Source: a virus
DNA length: 30,041 bases
Direction: 5' to 3' (one strand)
IMG/VR virus record: IMGVR_UViG_3300026518_000043
Span: 1-30,041 of that record
Shown here: positions 8,822 to 16,600 of the stretch, piece by piece
How positions within the stretch are numbered: position 1 is the stretch's first letter
How the letters are laid out: each line of letters starts with the position of its first letter
Made by a program: the position numbers and the translations under genes
The notes under the pieces: model-generated
The model's database searches: none
The model's input: the letters and a program-made list of their open reading frames with translations, nothing else
What the model was told of the DNA's origin: nothing

Positions 8822-9665
8822 CAAGTATATTAACATGAAGGCTCTTTATCCCTCACTTCTCTGGATTTCGCCAGAGCTTAGACTATATCATCATGCCTTG
8901 CAAAGGCATGCCCCGCACTCGTGTCGCTTTACCGTCTGTTCTAGACTCCATGCGTTAGTCGTTGAACCTTCAACCCATCCCTAGGCTGCTTGGCTGCTGA
9001 TTGCCCAATCCTTATTCTTTTCAAGCATTCACGCTTGCTGTTGCCAGCTACGTTGTAGCGAATAAGGCTCTAAGGGGTTCCCAGCAATTCACGGGGTTTA
9101 TCGAGGACTTAATCCATATCAACTTGATAATTGAACTTAGCGCAATTCTGTTGCTTGGTCAGATATTGAAGATTGTTCAAAACATGTAATCCGCAAACCG
9201 TACGTCCTTGGATTGGATATATATGATCAACTTCATAGCCATCAGGTCTGTTCTCATAAAACATCTTGATGGCTTTTTTATCTGCCCATTTAGGGGTAGC
9301 TCTTTTTCTGGCCTCTCTATATTTACGTGCATATGAAAATGCTTTCTCTTTGTCATTCTCATACACGCGCTTATTGCTTGCCAGCTTCTTCTCTGGGTCT
9401 CTTCTATAGCGCTCTCTACATCGCTTAAGTTGAGGCTCAGGGTTTCGAGCATACCTTTTCCTATCTGCGGCTGCATATTGCTCTGGTTTTTTTGCTCTAT
9501 TGAGCTTGTTCCTTTGCATTACGCATTTCTTGCACATGCTCCTTCGCTTGCCTGTATCCTTGCGAAGGTAGAATTGTTCAACATCTAAATCCTGATTACA
9601 GTGAGAGCATATCATCCATCAACTATGATCTCGGCAATCAGGAAAGTCAATACGTGACTACGTCA
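8822..9665 (-). mobile_element. Group I intron (844 nt) in the major capsid gene
   Basis: Exon 1 ends in U (9666) and the intron ends in G (8822), as group I splicing requires. P1: exon CGAGGAU (9672-9666) pairs perfectly with GUCCUCG (9108-9102), giving the U-G pair at the splice site. P10: AUUAA (9113-9109) pairs with the exon 2 start UUAAU (8821-8817). P7: GACUA (8960-8956) with UAGUC (8885-8881). P3: CCGUG (9094-9090) with CAUGG (8952-8948). P9 is a perfect hairpin at 8876-8859, and an extra perfect hairpin lies at 8910-8892. AAUUGCUGGGAACCCC near 9090 looks like the usual P4/P5 start of phage introns. The endonuclease ORF lies between the splice site and the guide, in the P1 loop. The subgroup (probably IA) is not proved. 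Confidence 0.9.
9109..9615 (-). CDS. Intron-encoded HNH homing endonuclease
   Basis: 168 residues. The N-terminus has a zinc-binding pair (CSHC at 3-6, CKKC near 28-31). A long basic Arg/Lys/Tyr region should bind DNA. The C-terminal HNH core runs VDHIYPIQ, then GLHVLNNLQYLTKQQN and CAKFN. It would cut intronless capsid genes and drive intron homing. The ATG at 9615 lies 50 nt inside the intron. The TAA stop (9111-9109) forms part of the P10 strand, and the guide sequence starts at the next base, so coding and ribozyme sequence abut and partly overlap. The family is certain from motifs; the cleavage site is inferred to be at the exon junction. Confidence 0.85.
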   Translation of the reverse strand: MICSHCNQDLDVEQFYLRKDTGKRRSMCKKCVMQRNKLNRAKKPEQYAAADRKRYARNPEPQLKRCRERYRRDPEKKLASNKRVYENDKEKAFSYARKYREARKRATPKWADKKAIKMFYENRPDGYEVDHIYPIQGRTVCGLHVLNNLQYLTKQQNCAKFNYQVDMD

Positions 9666-9710
9666 ATCCTCGCGGTTGCCTACCGACTGATATGTTTGCA
9701 ATACTGCCAT
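9666..9710 (-). CDS. Major capsid protein, exon 1 (15 codons)
   Basis: Reads MAVLQTYQSVGNRED from the ATG at 9710, with the SD AAGGAG 7 nt upstream, then meets TGA at 9665 in the unspliced RNA. Joined to exon 2 it gives ...GNRED-LIPIITMISPTDAPL. This is the N-terminal layout of SU10-type coat proteins, where the exon-1 motif runs straight into the ISPTDAP-type motif. Both splice sites are fixed by P1 and P10 pairing. Without splicing only a 15-residue peptide would be made. Confidence 0.88.
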
Positions 9711-9725
9711 GTTATTCTCCTTGCC

Positions 9726-10553
9726 CTATTCAAAGGGGCTTTTCTGCAAGTGATTTCCAGCAATGTCATTAAACACGCCGCTAACGTTTCCAGCCGTAGG
9801 CTTGCGCCGTGCTGGAGCTTTTCTCTTTACACTACGCTGAGACGAAGCCTTCTTAACAGGCTTACGCTTGCGTATAGCTGCCTTCTTAACGCTTGAGAGG
9901 CTATCGTTCATAACCTTCATTGAGTGATGCAGCGCATCTTCTGGGTCAGCGCCAAGCATGATTGAGGCAAGAGCATTCGTAATGATTACCTCTGCCTGCT
10001 CAGCAGAATTACCATCAATCATTGGATATTCATTAAGCAATCCAGCCGCTTCTTGACGCAACGACGCTGTTGCATTCTCAAGCTGCTGCTGCTGCTCAAT
10101 TTGCTGCTGCTTCGCTTTCATCTCCAGCATTTCAGGAGATAGCGCCTGCGGCCTATCAAGCTTAATTACATCGTCCAAATCAAGCTCTTTAAGCTGCTTC
10201 TCAATGTTGGCTATTGTACCTTCATAGCTCTCAATAGCGGCATTAAGCTCCTGCTCTCTTTGCGTTGATGCCTGCAAAGCAGCTTGGATTTCTTTACGCC
10301 GCTCACGCTCCTTGTGTAAGGCAGCATGAGGAACAGTTTGCACTTCATCAGCATCTTCTTCGTCATCATCGTCGTCTAAAAGCTCTTCCAACTCTTCGTC
10401 GTCAAGCTCTTCGTCGTCAATGTCCTGCTCGTCATCAACAGGTTCTTCCATTTCCTCTTCGTCAATCTCTTCGTCTATTGGCTCTTCAATAGGCTCTTCG
10501 ATTGCTTCGTCGATAAATGGTGATTCTGGCAAAGCCGTAGCTTCTGTAGTCAT
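9726..10553 (-). CDS. Capsid scaffolding protein
   Basis: 275 residues. Residues 15-70 are extremely acidic (runs of E and D). A predicted coiled coil follows from ~78 to 130 (ALHKERERRKEIQAAL onward), then a Gln-rich helix. The C-terminus is strongly basic (KKAAIRKRKPVKKASSQR, then KRKAPARRKP), the usual coat-binding end of a scaffold. It is placed directly before the coat gene and after the portal group, as expected. SD GGAGG precedes the ATG. The stop is TAG, in frame with the coat start six codons later; the coat gene has its own SD in that gap. Confidence 0.75.
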   Translation of the reverse strand: MTTEATALPESPFIDEAIEEPIEEPIDEEIDEEEMEEPVDDEQDIDDEELDDEELEELLDDDDDEEDADEVQTVPHAALHKERERRKEIQAALQASTQREQELNAAIESYEGTIANIEKQLKELDLDDVIKLDRPQALSPEMLEMKAKQQQIEQQQQLENATASLRQEAAGLLNEYPMIDGNSAEQAEVIITNALASIMLGADPEDALHHSMKVMNDSLSSVKKAAIRKRKPVKKASSQRSVKRKAPARRKPTAGNVSGVFNDIAGNHLQKSPFE

Positions 10554-10645
10554 ACTATCCTCCGTGTTTTCGAGTTTCTTCTCTCGCAGAAAAGGATGCG
10601 CTCCTTATCAGGCGTAGCTTTTAACGTGCCTACACACGAAAGCCT

Positions 10646-10816
10646 TTATTTGGCTGTTTTATCTTTGGCTGGACGTCCAGCACGTTTCGGCTTAGAAAGA
10701 GCCTCTATGCGCTCTTCAAGGGTGTTCACTGCGCCAATTAGCTGAATGATTGCCTTTGATAACGTCTGCAGGTCGGCGTTATAGGCAAAGTCATGTGGTT
10801 TGTCAAATTCAGTCAT
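10646..10816 (-). CDS. Small helical protein near portal/scaffold
   Basis: 56 residues, starting MTEFDKPHDF with the SD AAGGAG. A longer in-frame ORF exists, but it runs antisense-like into the upstream gene and has no SD. The centre is a leucine-zipper-like helix (LSKAIIQLIGAVNTLEERIE) and the C-terminus is basic and Pro/Lys-rich. It overlaps the end of the 115-residue gene by 8 bp. Function is unknown. Oligomerising helix plus basic tail would suit a small assembly or DNA-binding factor, but this is inference. Confidence 0.5.
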   Translation of the reverse strand: MTEFDKPHDFAYNADLQTLSKAIIQLIGAVNTLEERIEALSKPKRAGRPAKDKTAK

Positions 10817-11156
10817 AAGATACTCCTTCTTCCATTTCCTTGTATTGTTCGATTGCATTATTGAATGCTTCTTTCTCATGAATGTATCCCATGAGGATAT
10901 TCTTAATGTAGCTGGCTGTTTTAATCTCTGCCTTAGCCTGCGCAATAGCGCCTTTCATTCTCGCTGTGTAAAGCTTCTTATATGCATTGGCCTCAATGTC
11001 TTCCAATGCCTTAATGAGAATGACGCCGAATGGGCTTTCAATACTCTGGATGATGCCATTGAGATAGGCTTCTCGCTTCTCAAGGTCTCTCAAGTATTCG
11101 TTATCAGAAGTCACTGCGCGAATATGCTTACGCAATCTGCTGCTAGGTAATATCAT
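10809..11156 (-). CDS. Uncharacterised helical protein downstream of portal
   Basis: 115 residues, mostly charged helix (YLRDLEKREAYLNGIIQSIE; AQAKAEIKTASYIKNIL). The start at 11156 has the window's common SD cassette (AAGGAGAAGGG). No family was recognised. It lies between portal and scaffold in the late operon, where small head-assembly proteins are often found. Confidence 0.5.
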   Translation of the reverse strand: MILPSSRLRKHIRAVTSDNEYLRDLEKREAYLNGIIQSIESPFGVILIKALEDIEANAYKKLYTARMKGAIAQAKAEIKTASYIKNILMGYIHEKEAFNNAIEQYKEMEEGVSYD

Positions 11157-11165
11157 CCCTTCTCC

Positions 11166-12920
11166 TTATGCCTGTGGAATGGAGGCTGTTCCGCCTCCGC
11201 CTTCTGCCATTGCCGCGCCTCCCTGAAACGCACTTCGCGGCTGTATTGGCTGCGGGTCTGGCTGAACGCCGCCCATATCCTGCTCTGGCGTATTTGGCAT
11301 ACCCTGCTGCAATGCCTGCTGACTAGGAATAATCACGTCAGGGTCATACCCTGCAACCTCAAGCAAGTCGGCAAGCATCGGCCTGTAATTGGCGTTCGGT
11401 CCATAGGCGGTCTGTACAATGCCCATGATATTGGATGTGTTGGCCAATGCCTTGGCAATGTCATTCTGCGTGGCTGATGCAAAAGCATTGTAAATGAAGT
11501 CGCCACTAACTGCTGCCAAGTAGGGGTCAATGCGGCTAGTGTCGATACCAAGGCTATCAGCAGCCATCTTAAACACCTCTTCCGGTGCTTTCTGTGCAAT
11601 CGCATTACCCAGCTTGAAGTGAATGTCCTTCAAGGCGCTTGCCATGAACATCACCGTGTCCAAGCCTGTGCTGGCAGAAGCATTGCTCGCCATCATCTGA
11701 ATGGCTGTGGCTGATTCCTTGCGCTTGCCCTCAACGCCTTGGCGCATTGGTCCTTCACTGAACAGCCTATCCATATCCTGCTCGGCACGGCTCTCTTCAT
11801 TATGCCCTGTCTGTGTAACGTCGGGAACTGTCTGCCACTGAATAGCACTTAAATTATCAACACTTACGACTTTTCCTGGATATGAAAAGGATAGCTGAGC
11901 AGGGGTTACTCCGGCGTGTGGGGTTACATATTTCTCTGGATTGAGAATCAAAGCAACATTATCACGCCGCTGATTGCGGATTGCATTCACCTCAATCTGC
12001 AAGTCTTTAGCAAGCTCTGGCAATGCGGCTGCAAACTGCTCAAATGGCTTCGGATACACCTGCCCTACAGCAAAAGGCCAGCCGTGCTTGTTGCCACCCC
12101 AGTTCACTTCAAGCTCTGTAGGCTCTTCAAGAATGATGGTGTCACCTGCTGTTACGGCACGAACTGGCGTATAGCCATCTTCATCTTCCCTGAAATAGAA
12201 GTGGTAGCGAATCTCAATCAGGTCATTATCAATATCCATCAAGCTATTTTGCTGGAACGGACTATTAACCTGACGGCGCTCATAGGAAAGAACGTTGCTG
12301 TTGTTCGTTGTCACCATTGCAGCTTCGTCTGGAATCTCAGGCCACTTACCCTTCTCGCGCATTTCTTCTGCGAATGAACGGCTCTTATACGTGCGGAATG
12401 CTACATAGCGAGCTTCATCAATTTCATTCCATGAAACGGCTGCATCAACACGCACATCTTCCGGCGGCAAGGCCGTCACTACAGGATAGCTTTCAATAAC
12501 AAGCTCTTCGCCAGTCTCTTCATCAAGATGAGTGGTTTCAACCCAGTCAAGAAATACAGGCGCATAATTGTAAACAAAGCCGCAATATGCCATGTTGTAA
12601 ACAAGTGCATCATAGTTGATGTCTCTATGCAGATAGAAGTTGTGAACTTCCTGCTTAATCTTTGCGCCTACAGGGGATGAAGTGAGCGTATGCTTAATGG
12701 TTACGGGATTGTCGCCAATAGCCTGCGCGACAATATCTGCAATCTTACGCTTAACATATGCAGGAATCTTAGGGACGAAAATGCTACTGCGCCCAGCCTT
12801 GCGAGGGGTTAAATGACGCCCATTAACAAGCGTCTCATTAGCAGCCCACTGCTGCTGTTGCTGGTCAACGAATACGGAGGCGCTGCCCCACATTTCATTT
12901 AGGTAATCAATCTCTTCCAT
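11166..12920 (-). CDS. Portal protein
   Basis: 584 residues from the ATG at 12920 (SD GAGAGGC). A TTG four codons upstream overlaps the terminase stop and is less likely. It shows the portal pattern: an N-terminal helical region followed by the IPAYVKRKIADIVAQAIGDN segment, central FLDW and RYHFYFRE strands, and a helical crown/stem region. The C-terminus is low-complexity Pro/Gln/Gly. It would form the ring at the capsid vertex through which DNA is packaged. Position directly after the large terminase supports this. The length is shorter than P22 portal (about 725 residues). Confidence 0.75.
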   Translation of the reverse strand: MEEIDYLNEMWGSASVFVDQQQQQWAANETLVNGRHLTPRKAGRSSIFVPKIPAYVKRKIADIVAQAIGDNPVTIKHTLTSSPVGAKIKQEVHNFYLHRDINYDALVYNMAYCGFVYNYAPVFLDWVETTHLDEETGEELVIESYPVVTALPPEDVRVDAAVSWNEIDEARYVAFRTYKSRSFAEEMREKGKWPEIPDEAAMVTTNNSNVLSYERRQVNSPFQQNSLMDIDNDLIEIRYHFYFREDEDGYTPVRAVTAGDTIILEEPTELEVNWGGNKHGWPFAVGQVYPKPFEQFAAALPELAKDLQIEVNAIRNQRRDNVALILNPEKYVTPHAGVTPAQLSFSYPGKVVSVDNLSAIQWQTVPDVTQTGHNEESRAEQDMDRLFSEGPMRQGVEGKRKESATAIQMMASNASASTGLDTVMFMASALKDIHFKLGNAIAQKAPEEVFKMAADSLGIDTSRIDPYLAAVSGDFIYNAFASATQNDIAKALANTSNIMGIVQTAYGPNANYRPMLADLLEVAGYDPDVIIPSQQALQQGMPNTPEQDMGGVQPDPQPIQPRSAFQGGAAMAEGGGGTASIPQA

Positions 12921-12928
12921 ATTGCCTC

Positions 12929-14380
12929 TCAATACCCAACAAGCTCGTCAGCAAACTCTTGTGGCTTAGGAATGTACGCGCCACTATATTTACGATTGGC
13001 AACTATTGCAAACCTAAGAGACAGAGCTGCATATCGCGTGGCGGCCATAAGGTCATCGTTCTTATCAACAATCTTGCCGTTCTTCCTGTGATAGAGCCTG
13101 AACTCCTGAAACCACTCTTCGTTCGTCTTAAACACTTTGAACAAGCCTTGCTCCATTCTCGCATGAATAAATGCAACGCCTGCCTCAATGCCAATGCCTC
13201 CACTACCTTCTGGCATGCCGGGACTTGGAGGGTTTGTAAACTTATCAGGCAGCATCTTAACGCCTTCCTGTTCATACATGTCGCGCACTGTTCTGCCGCT
13301 ATAGCTGTCATGTTTCAAGCCATCATGTGGCCAAGCAACAGGAATCTTATCGGCACCCTTACGCTTTAGAATACTGCAGATTTCTGGAATAACCGTCTTG
13401 TTTATCTTCACAGCATCAACAACATAAATCACATCGCTCTCAGGGTCATAGGCGATATTTACCCATGCCGTTGCATGGTCAAAGCCGAAGTCTATCCCGC
13501 TAATCCTGCGCCAATGGTCAGGAATAGGGATAGGGTCAATGCCAATTAAGTCTTCCTGAATCGAATATACAAGGCCACTACCAATTACAGGAATGCCCTT
13601 GGAGCGCATATCTCGCTCATGCGGAGGCAGACTGCTTAAAATCTGCTCTTTCACATCCTTTGTAATATGAGGCGCATCATCCCACGTTGCATTCTGTAAA
13701 TACTGATGGGGCTTAAGCTCTTGCATGTATTGCTTCACAATGCCTGTAACGCCATTCTCCGGCGTAAACGTCATCATAATGTTGCCGTCAAGGTCAACAA
13801 TAGAACGCAATGCCTGCGTGTAAATCTCCTCTGGAGGCTCCTCATCAAGCCATACAAGATGAGCATTATTGCCCATCCATGCAGCCTTACCGCTCTCATA
13901 CGCCTGAAAGCTTACCTTGCTATTGCCTGCAATGTGCTTCACCGTCACAACAGACAAGGCATTAGGAATACCCGCTCTTCGCACTGTATTTACAATACGG
14001 CTCTTAGGGATAGCTCCAGTGCCCATAGCTGCTGGGTCTGTAGGGTCGCCCATAAGCTCTTTCTGAACAACGTCACGTGTACGCTCTGTCGTTACACCAG
14101 CAGCAATAATGCGCGGAGGCGTATTAAACCTCAGTCCTTCCCACCAATCTGGATATAAGCCAGTAAGGTGGTAAGCAACTTCCATAGCTCCTGAATAGCT
14201 TTTCCCTACACGGTTTGCCGCCATGAGGAGCCTATGCTTGTGATTGGCTCCAGAAGCGTAAAACTGCTTCTGAAACTTATACGGCTTAAAGCTTAGAAGC
14301 TTATTCTCCCTTTGTCGCCTATCCTTCTCCCTCAAAAGCTCTGCAAGGCGAGCCTTCTCTTCCCTTGTAAGCTCGGCCAT
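12929..14380 (-). CDS. terL: Terminase large subunit
   Basis: 483 residues. Walker A is AANRVGKS (54-61) and Walker B is LVWLDEE (175-181), followed by the TFTP coupling motif (~204-207). The RNase-H-like nuclease domain shows GIDFGFDHATAW with D297 and the C-terminal NDDLMAATRYA with D442/D443. It packages DNA into proheads and cuts the concatemer, with the small subunit choosing the site. Length and motifs are complete. The start is coupled (TAATG) to the 57-residue gene upstream. Confidence 0.92.
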   Translation of the reverse strand: MAELTREEKARLAELLREKDRRQRENKLLSFKPYKFQKQFYASGANHKHRLLMAANRVGKSYSGAMEVAYHLTGLYPDWWEGLRFNTPPRIIAAGVTTERTRDVVQKELMGDPTDPAAMGTGAIPKSRIVNTVRRAGIPNALSVVTVKHIAGNSKVSFQAYESGKAAWMGNNAHLVWLDEEPPEEIYTQALRSIVDLDGNIMMTFTPENGVTGIVKQYMQELKPHQYLQNATWDDAPHITKDVKEQILSSLPPHERDMRSKGIPVIGSGLVYSIQEDLIGIDPIPIPDHWRRISGIDFGFDHATAWVNIAYDPESDVIYVVDAVKINKTVIPEICSILKRKGADKIPVAWPHDGLKHDSYSGRTVRDMYEQEGVKMLPDKFTNPPSPGMPEGSGGIGIEAGVAFIHARMEQGLFKVFKTNEEWFQEFRLYHRKNGKIVDKNDDLMAATRYAALSLRFAIVANRKYSGAYIPKPQEFADELVGY

Positions 14381-14553
14381 TATTCGCCTTGTTCAGCCTC
14401 TTCCAGAAGGGCAACAGCCTTTTTCAACAGCTCAAGAGCTTTGCTCTCTTTGCTGCTGTCCATGTCGTTCATTTCCTCTTTCTTATCACCCAAGAGGCCA
14501 CCAGCCATGTTACCCATTTTCTCTTTAATTGCTTCTTTAATGTTTGCGTTCAT
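14380..14553 (-). CDS. 57-residue helical protein between ART-like gene and TerL
   Basis: Starts MNANIKEAIKEKMGN at 14553, overlapping the preceding stop by 4 bp (ATGA), with the SD AGGAGAAAG. It ends at the terminase start (TAATG). The sequence is a Lys/Glu-rich helix with a leucine-rich second half (ALELLKKAVALLEE) and a GGLLG break. There is no known family. The tight packing on both sides makes it a convincing real gene. Confidence 0.6.
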   Translation of the reverse strand: MNANIKEAIKEKMGNMAGGLLGDKKEEMNDMDSSKESKALELLKKAVALLEEAEQGE

Positions 14554-15704
14554 TTCTTTCTCCTGAAATGTTTATTATCGAATATAGCGATTGCCGGAGC
14601 ATGACCCTCAGCCTTATTTATGTAAACAACCCCATGAACGCCGTGGTCTTTCTTGGCCTTATTGACAGCGAACTCTTCTAGCTGGTCGCCGTTCAGCTTG
14701 CTTTCAAGCCTCTTTATCTTCTCGTCTGAATAGCCAAGCGCTTCAAGAATGCCTCTACCGTGAAGCGGAAGCCCTTTATCATCTATCTTCAATAGCTTAG
14801 CACCCTTTCCAACAACGTATTCAGAAATCTTGCGCCCCTTACCTGACAATAAGGAAGCATATTTAGCAGCGTCTTTCATGCTTGAGAATGTATGCATCAT
14901 CGCGCTCTGGCCGCTATCATGCCCCTCTGGAGGCTTGCCATTATGCGCATGGAACACTGTCTTTCTCTTAGGGAGCGTGACAATAACAGGCTCATGCTTA
15001 TGCTTCTTTTCTTTAATGCCAGCTCTTTCCTCGTAAGCCCTGCTTACGGCCTTGCGCTTATTATCTGCCTCTTCAAGAAGCCTCTTTATTTCCGCATTCT
15101 GCCATTTAGCTGGAGGAAACGCCTTGATGCTGCCCTTTATGTCATCTGGGTTGAATGTGCTGGAGCGCTTGAGCGCTTGCAGATACTCCTCGCTGCGCCT
15201 TACTTGCGCTGGGGTCATTGCAACTAGGCGCTTATGCTTTTTCAAAATATCTGGAGAAGCCAGCCCTCCAAAACGTGTATGCCTCAAGCCAACGTTCTCA
15301 GCCTCTTTATTAAGGGCTTCAAAAGCATTATCAGGCAAATCAGGACGAAACTCTTTACTCCTAACAGACGGCTCGTGCCCAATAGGAAGCCTGTCAGAAA
15401 GCCTTGCTCCTGTTCCTGACGTTGCCTGCCTGCTGTCATCGACAATCCCTTTCCTTGTGCGGCTGTTGTCAGCCATGCTGCGCACTACCTTCGGCTTGCT
15501 TATTTTTGTCTTCTGTTTAAGCCAAGCCTTACGCAAGCGCTGCTTTCTGATGCCATCAAGATTGGGGAGAGCTCTTTTTATCTCAGCTCCAGCTTTATGT
15601 AGCTGCTTCTCTGTCTTGGCTCCTGTAATTAGCGCATGAAGCTTCTCAAAGGGAAGGCTCTCAATAGCGTTCATTCCCTCATACAAGGCTCTAAGCAAAC
15701 CCAT
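14550..15704 (-). CDS. Protein with ADP-ribosyltransferase-like C-terminal domain
   Basis: 384 residues. The N-terminal ~240 residues are basic and polar, with no recognised fold. Residues 248-384 follow the layout of the ART fold seen in MuF-type and polyvalent phage proteins: TVFHAHNGK (249-257, first-strand His), FSSMKDAAKYASLL (273-286), a leader strand ending KLLKIDDKG, then the closing GVHGVVYINKAEG (355-367) with Glu366, and AIAIFDNKHFRR at the end. It is coupled by a TAATG overlap to the small terminase and sits before TerL, in a packaging operon. It may be packaged or injected and modify host targets. The fold call is by pattern only; activity is unproven. Confidence 0.4.
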   Translation of the reverse strand: MGLLRALYEGMNAIESLPFEKLHALITGAKTEKQLHKAGAEIKRALPNLDGIRKQRLRKAWLKQKTKISKPKVVRSMADNSRTRKGIVDDSRQATSGTGARLSDRLPIGHEPSVRSKEFRPDLPDNAFEALNKEAENVGLRHTRFGGLASPDILKKHKRLVAMTPAQVRRSEEYLQALKRSSTFNPDDIKGSIKAFPPAKWQNAEIKRLLEEADNKRKAVSRAYEERAGIKEKKHKHEPVIVTLPKRKTVFHAHNGKPPEGHDSGQSAMMHTFSSMKDAAKYASLLSGKGRKISEYVVGKGAKLLKIDDKGLPLHGRGILEALGYSDEKIKRLESKLNGDQLEEFAVNKAKKDHGVHGVVYINKAEGHAPAIAIFDNKHFRRKK

Positions 15705-16150
15705 TACAACACCTCAGCATCAATAACATTACCCTTACTCAACAGCGCCTTAATCTCTGTGTCAAGCTCCCTGTCGCTCTTTCCTTCTATTGTAACCTCA
15801 TGCTTAACAGGAGCGTCATACTTACCAAGACTCAATATCTTCTCAATGGCCTTAAGCTGAACTGCAGGCTCAGGGCAATTAAATGCTATCTCCATTAGCT
15901 TCTCAAAAGCTGCCGGGCCAAGAGCTTCAAACAGGCTGTGTAAATTCTTCTGAATGAATGGATTGAGGCGCTTCTTAATCTTATGCGGCATTTCCTCCAT
16001 CCCACTAGCTCTTGTAGCCTCAGAAGCATTGCCTGTTTGCAAATAAACATTCACCCATACACTCTCCTGCTCCGTTAAGCAGCGCTTCTTGAGAATGTAA
16101 CGCCCATTAGGCTGCTTCGTTGGAAGCAATGCCTCCTTGCTCTTTAGCAT
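15704..16150 (-). CDS. terS: Terminase small subunit
   Basis: 148 residues. The region LTEQESVWVNVYLQ-TGNASEATRASG (about 27-52) is the DNA-binding helix-turn-helix typical of small terminases. A helical oligomerisation region follows (LHSLFEALGPAAFEKLMEIA), then VQLKAIEKILSLGKYD. The C-terminus probably contacts TerL. It recognises the packaging start site. SD AAGGAGGG precedes the ATG. It is upstream of TerL, with two genes between them rather than none. Confidence 0.75.
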   Translation of the reverse strand: MLKSKEALLPTKQPNGRYILKKRCLTEQESVWVNVYLQTGNASEATRASGMEEMPHKIKKRLNPFIQKNLHSLFEALGPAAFEKLMEIAFNCPEPAVQLKAIEKILSLGKYDAPVKHEVTIEGKSDRELDTEIKALLSKGNVIDAEVL

Positions 16151-16192
16151 AAGCCCTCCTTGTTATTATTCATAATATATGAAACGCTGCGC

Positions 16193-16600
16193 TTATTCAT
16201 AGTACATAAAATAGCTCTGGTCTATCTTGCTCCTAACAGCGTTGAGCTCAATCTTATATTTCAGCTCGTACATCGTATTCCCATAAACCTTATGTCTAAC
16301 AATAAGACCAAGCTCAATAAGCTTATTAAGGCATAATATGGCCGCCTTCTTACTAAGACCTGTGCTATCCATAATATCCTTTACAGGAATGTAAATAAGC
16401 TCACCATCATGCCTATCACATAATATAGCAAACACAATGGCAGCAGGTCTATCAAAGAGCAAGGCAAGCAGCCTATCAAGCTTCGTGCTCTTACTATTAA
16501 GCGTAAAATCCTTCCATATTGAATGACACATCCAAGGACGTCTTTTAGCTTCAACATCTTTATTAGGCTTTACCCCTTCATCAATATCTTGCAAGTCCAT
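16193..16600 (-). CDS. Winged-helix protein, second of a tandem pair
   Basis: 135 residues. The C-terminal ~80 residues form a winged helix: LFDRPAAIVFAILCDRHDGE, IPVKDIMDSTGLSKKAAILC as the recognition part, then a beta wing with YELKYKI. It is similar in layout to its upstream neighbour, and both resemble RepL-type plasmid replication or regulator domains. It overlaps the upstream gene by 31 bp and has only a weak SD, so it may be translationally coupled. Either a regulator or a replication factor fits. The location, heading the leftward late operon, favours regulation. Confidence 0.5.
   Translation of the reverse strand: MDLQDIDEGVKPNKDVEAKRRPWMCHSIWKDFTLNSKSTKLDRLLALLFDRPAAIVFAILCDRHDGELIYIPVKDIMDSTGLSKKAAILCLNKLIELGLIVRHKVYGNTMYELKYKIELNAVRSKIDQSYFMYYE

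Noticed and set aside
8822-8836. ATG at 8836 as the start of the capsid protein
   Set aside because: The first five residues (MLIYL) come from intron sequence, no SD precedes it, and the conserved N-terminus is in exon 1.
15052-15639. 195-residue plus-strand ORF opposite the ART-like gene
   Set aside because: Antisense shadow: Ser/Leu/Arg-rich composition, no SD, and lies within a well-supported gene of a tight operon.
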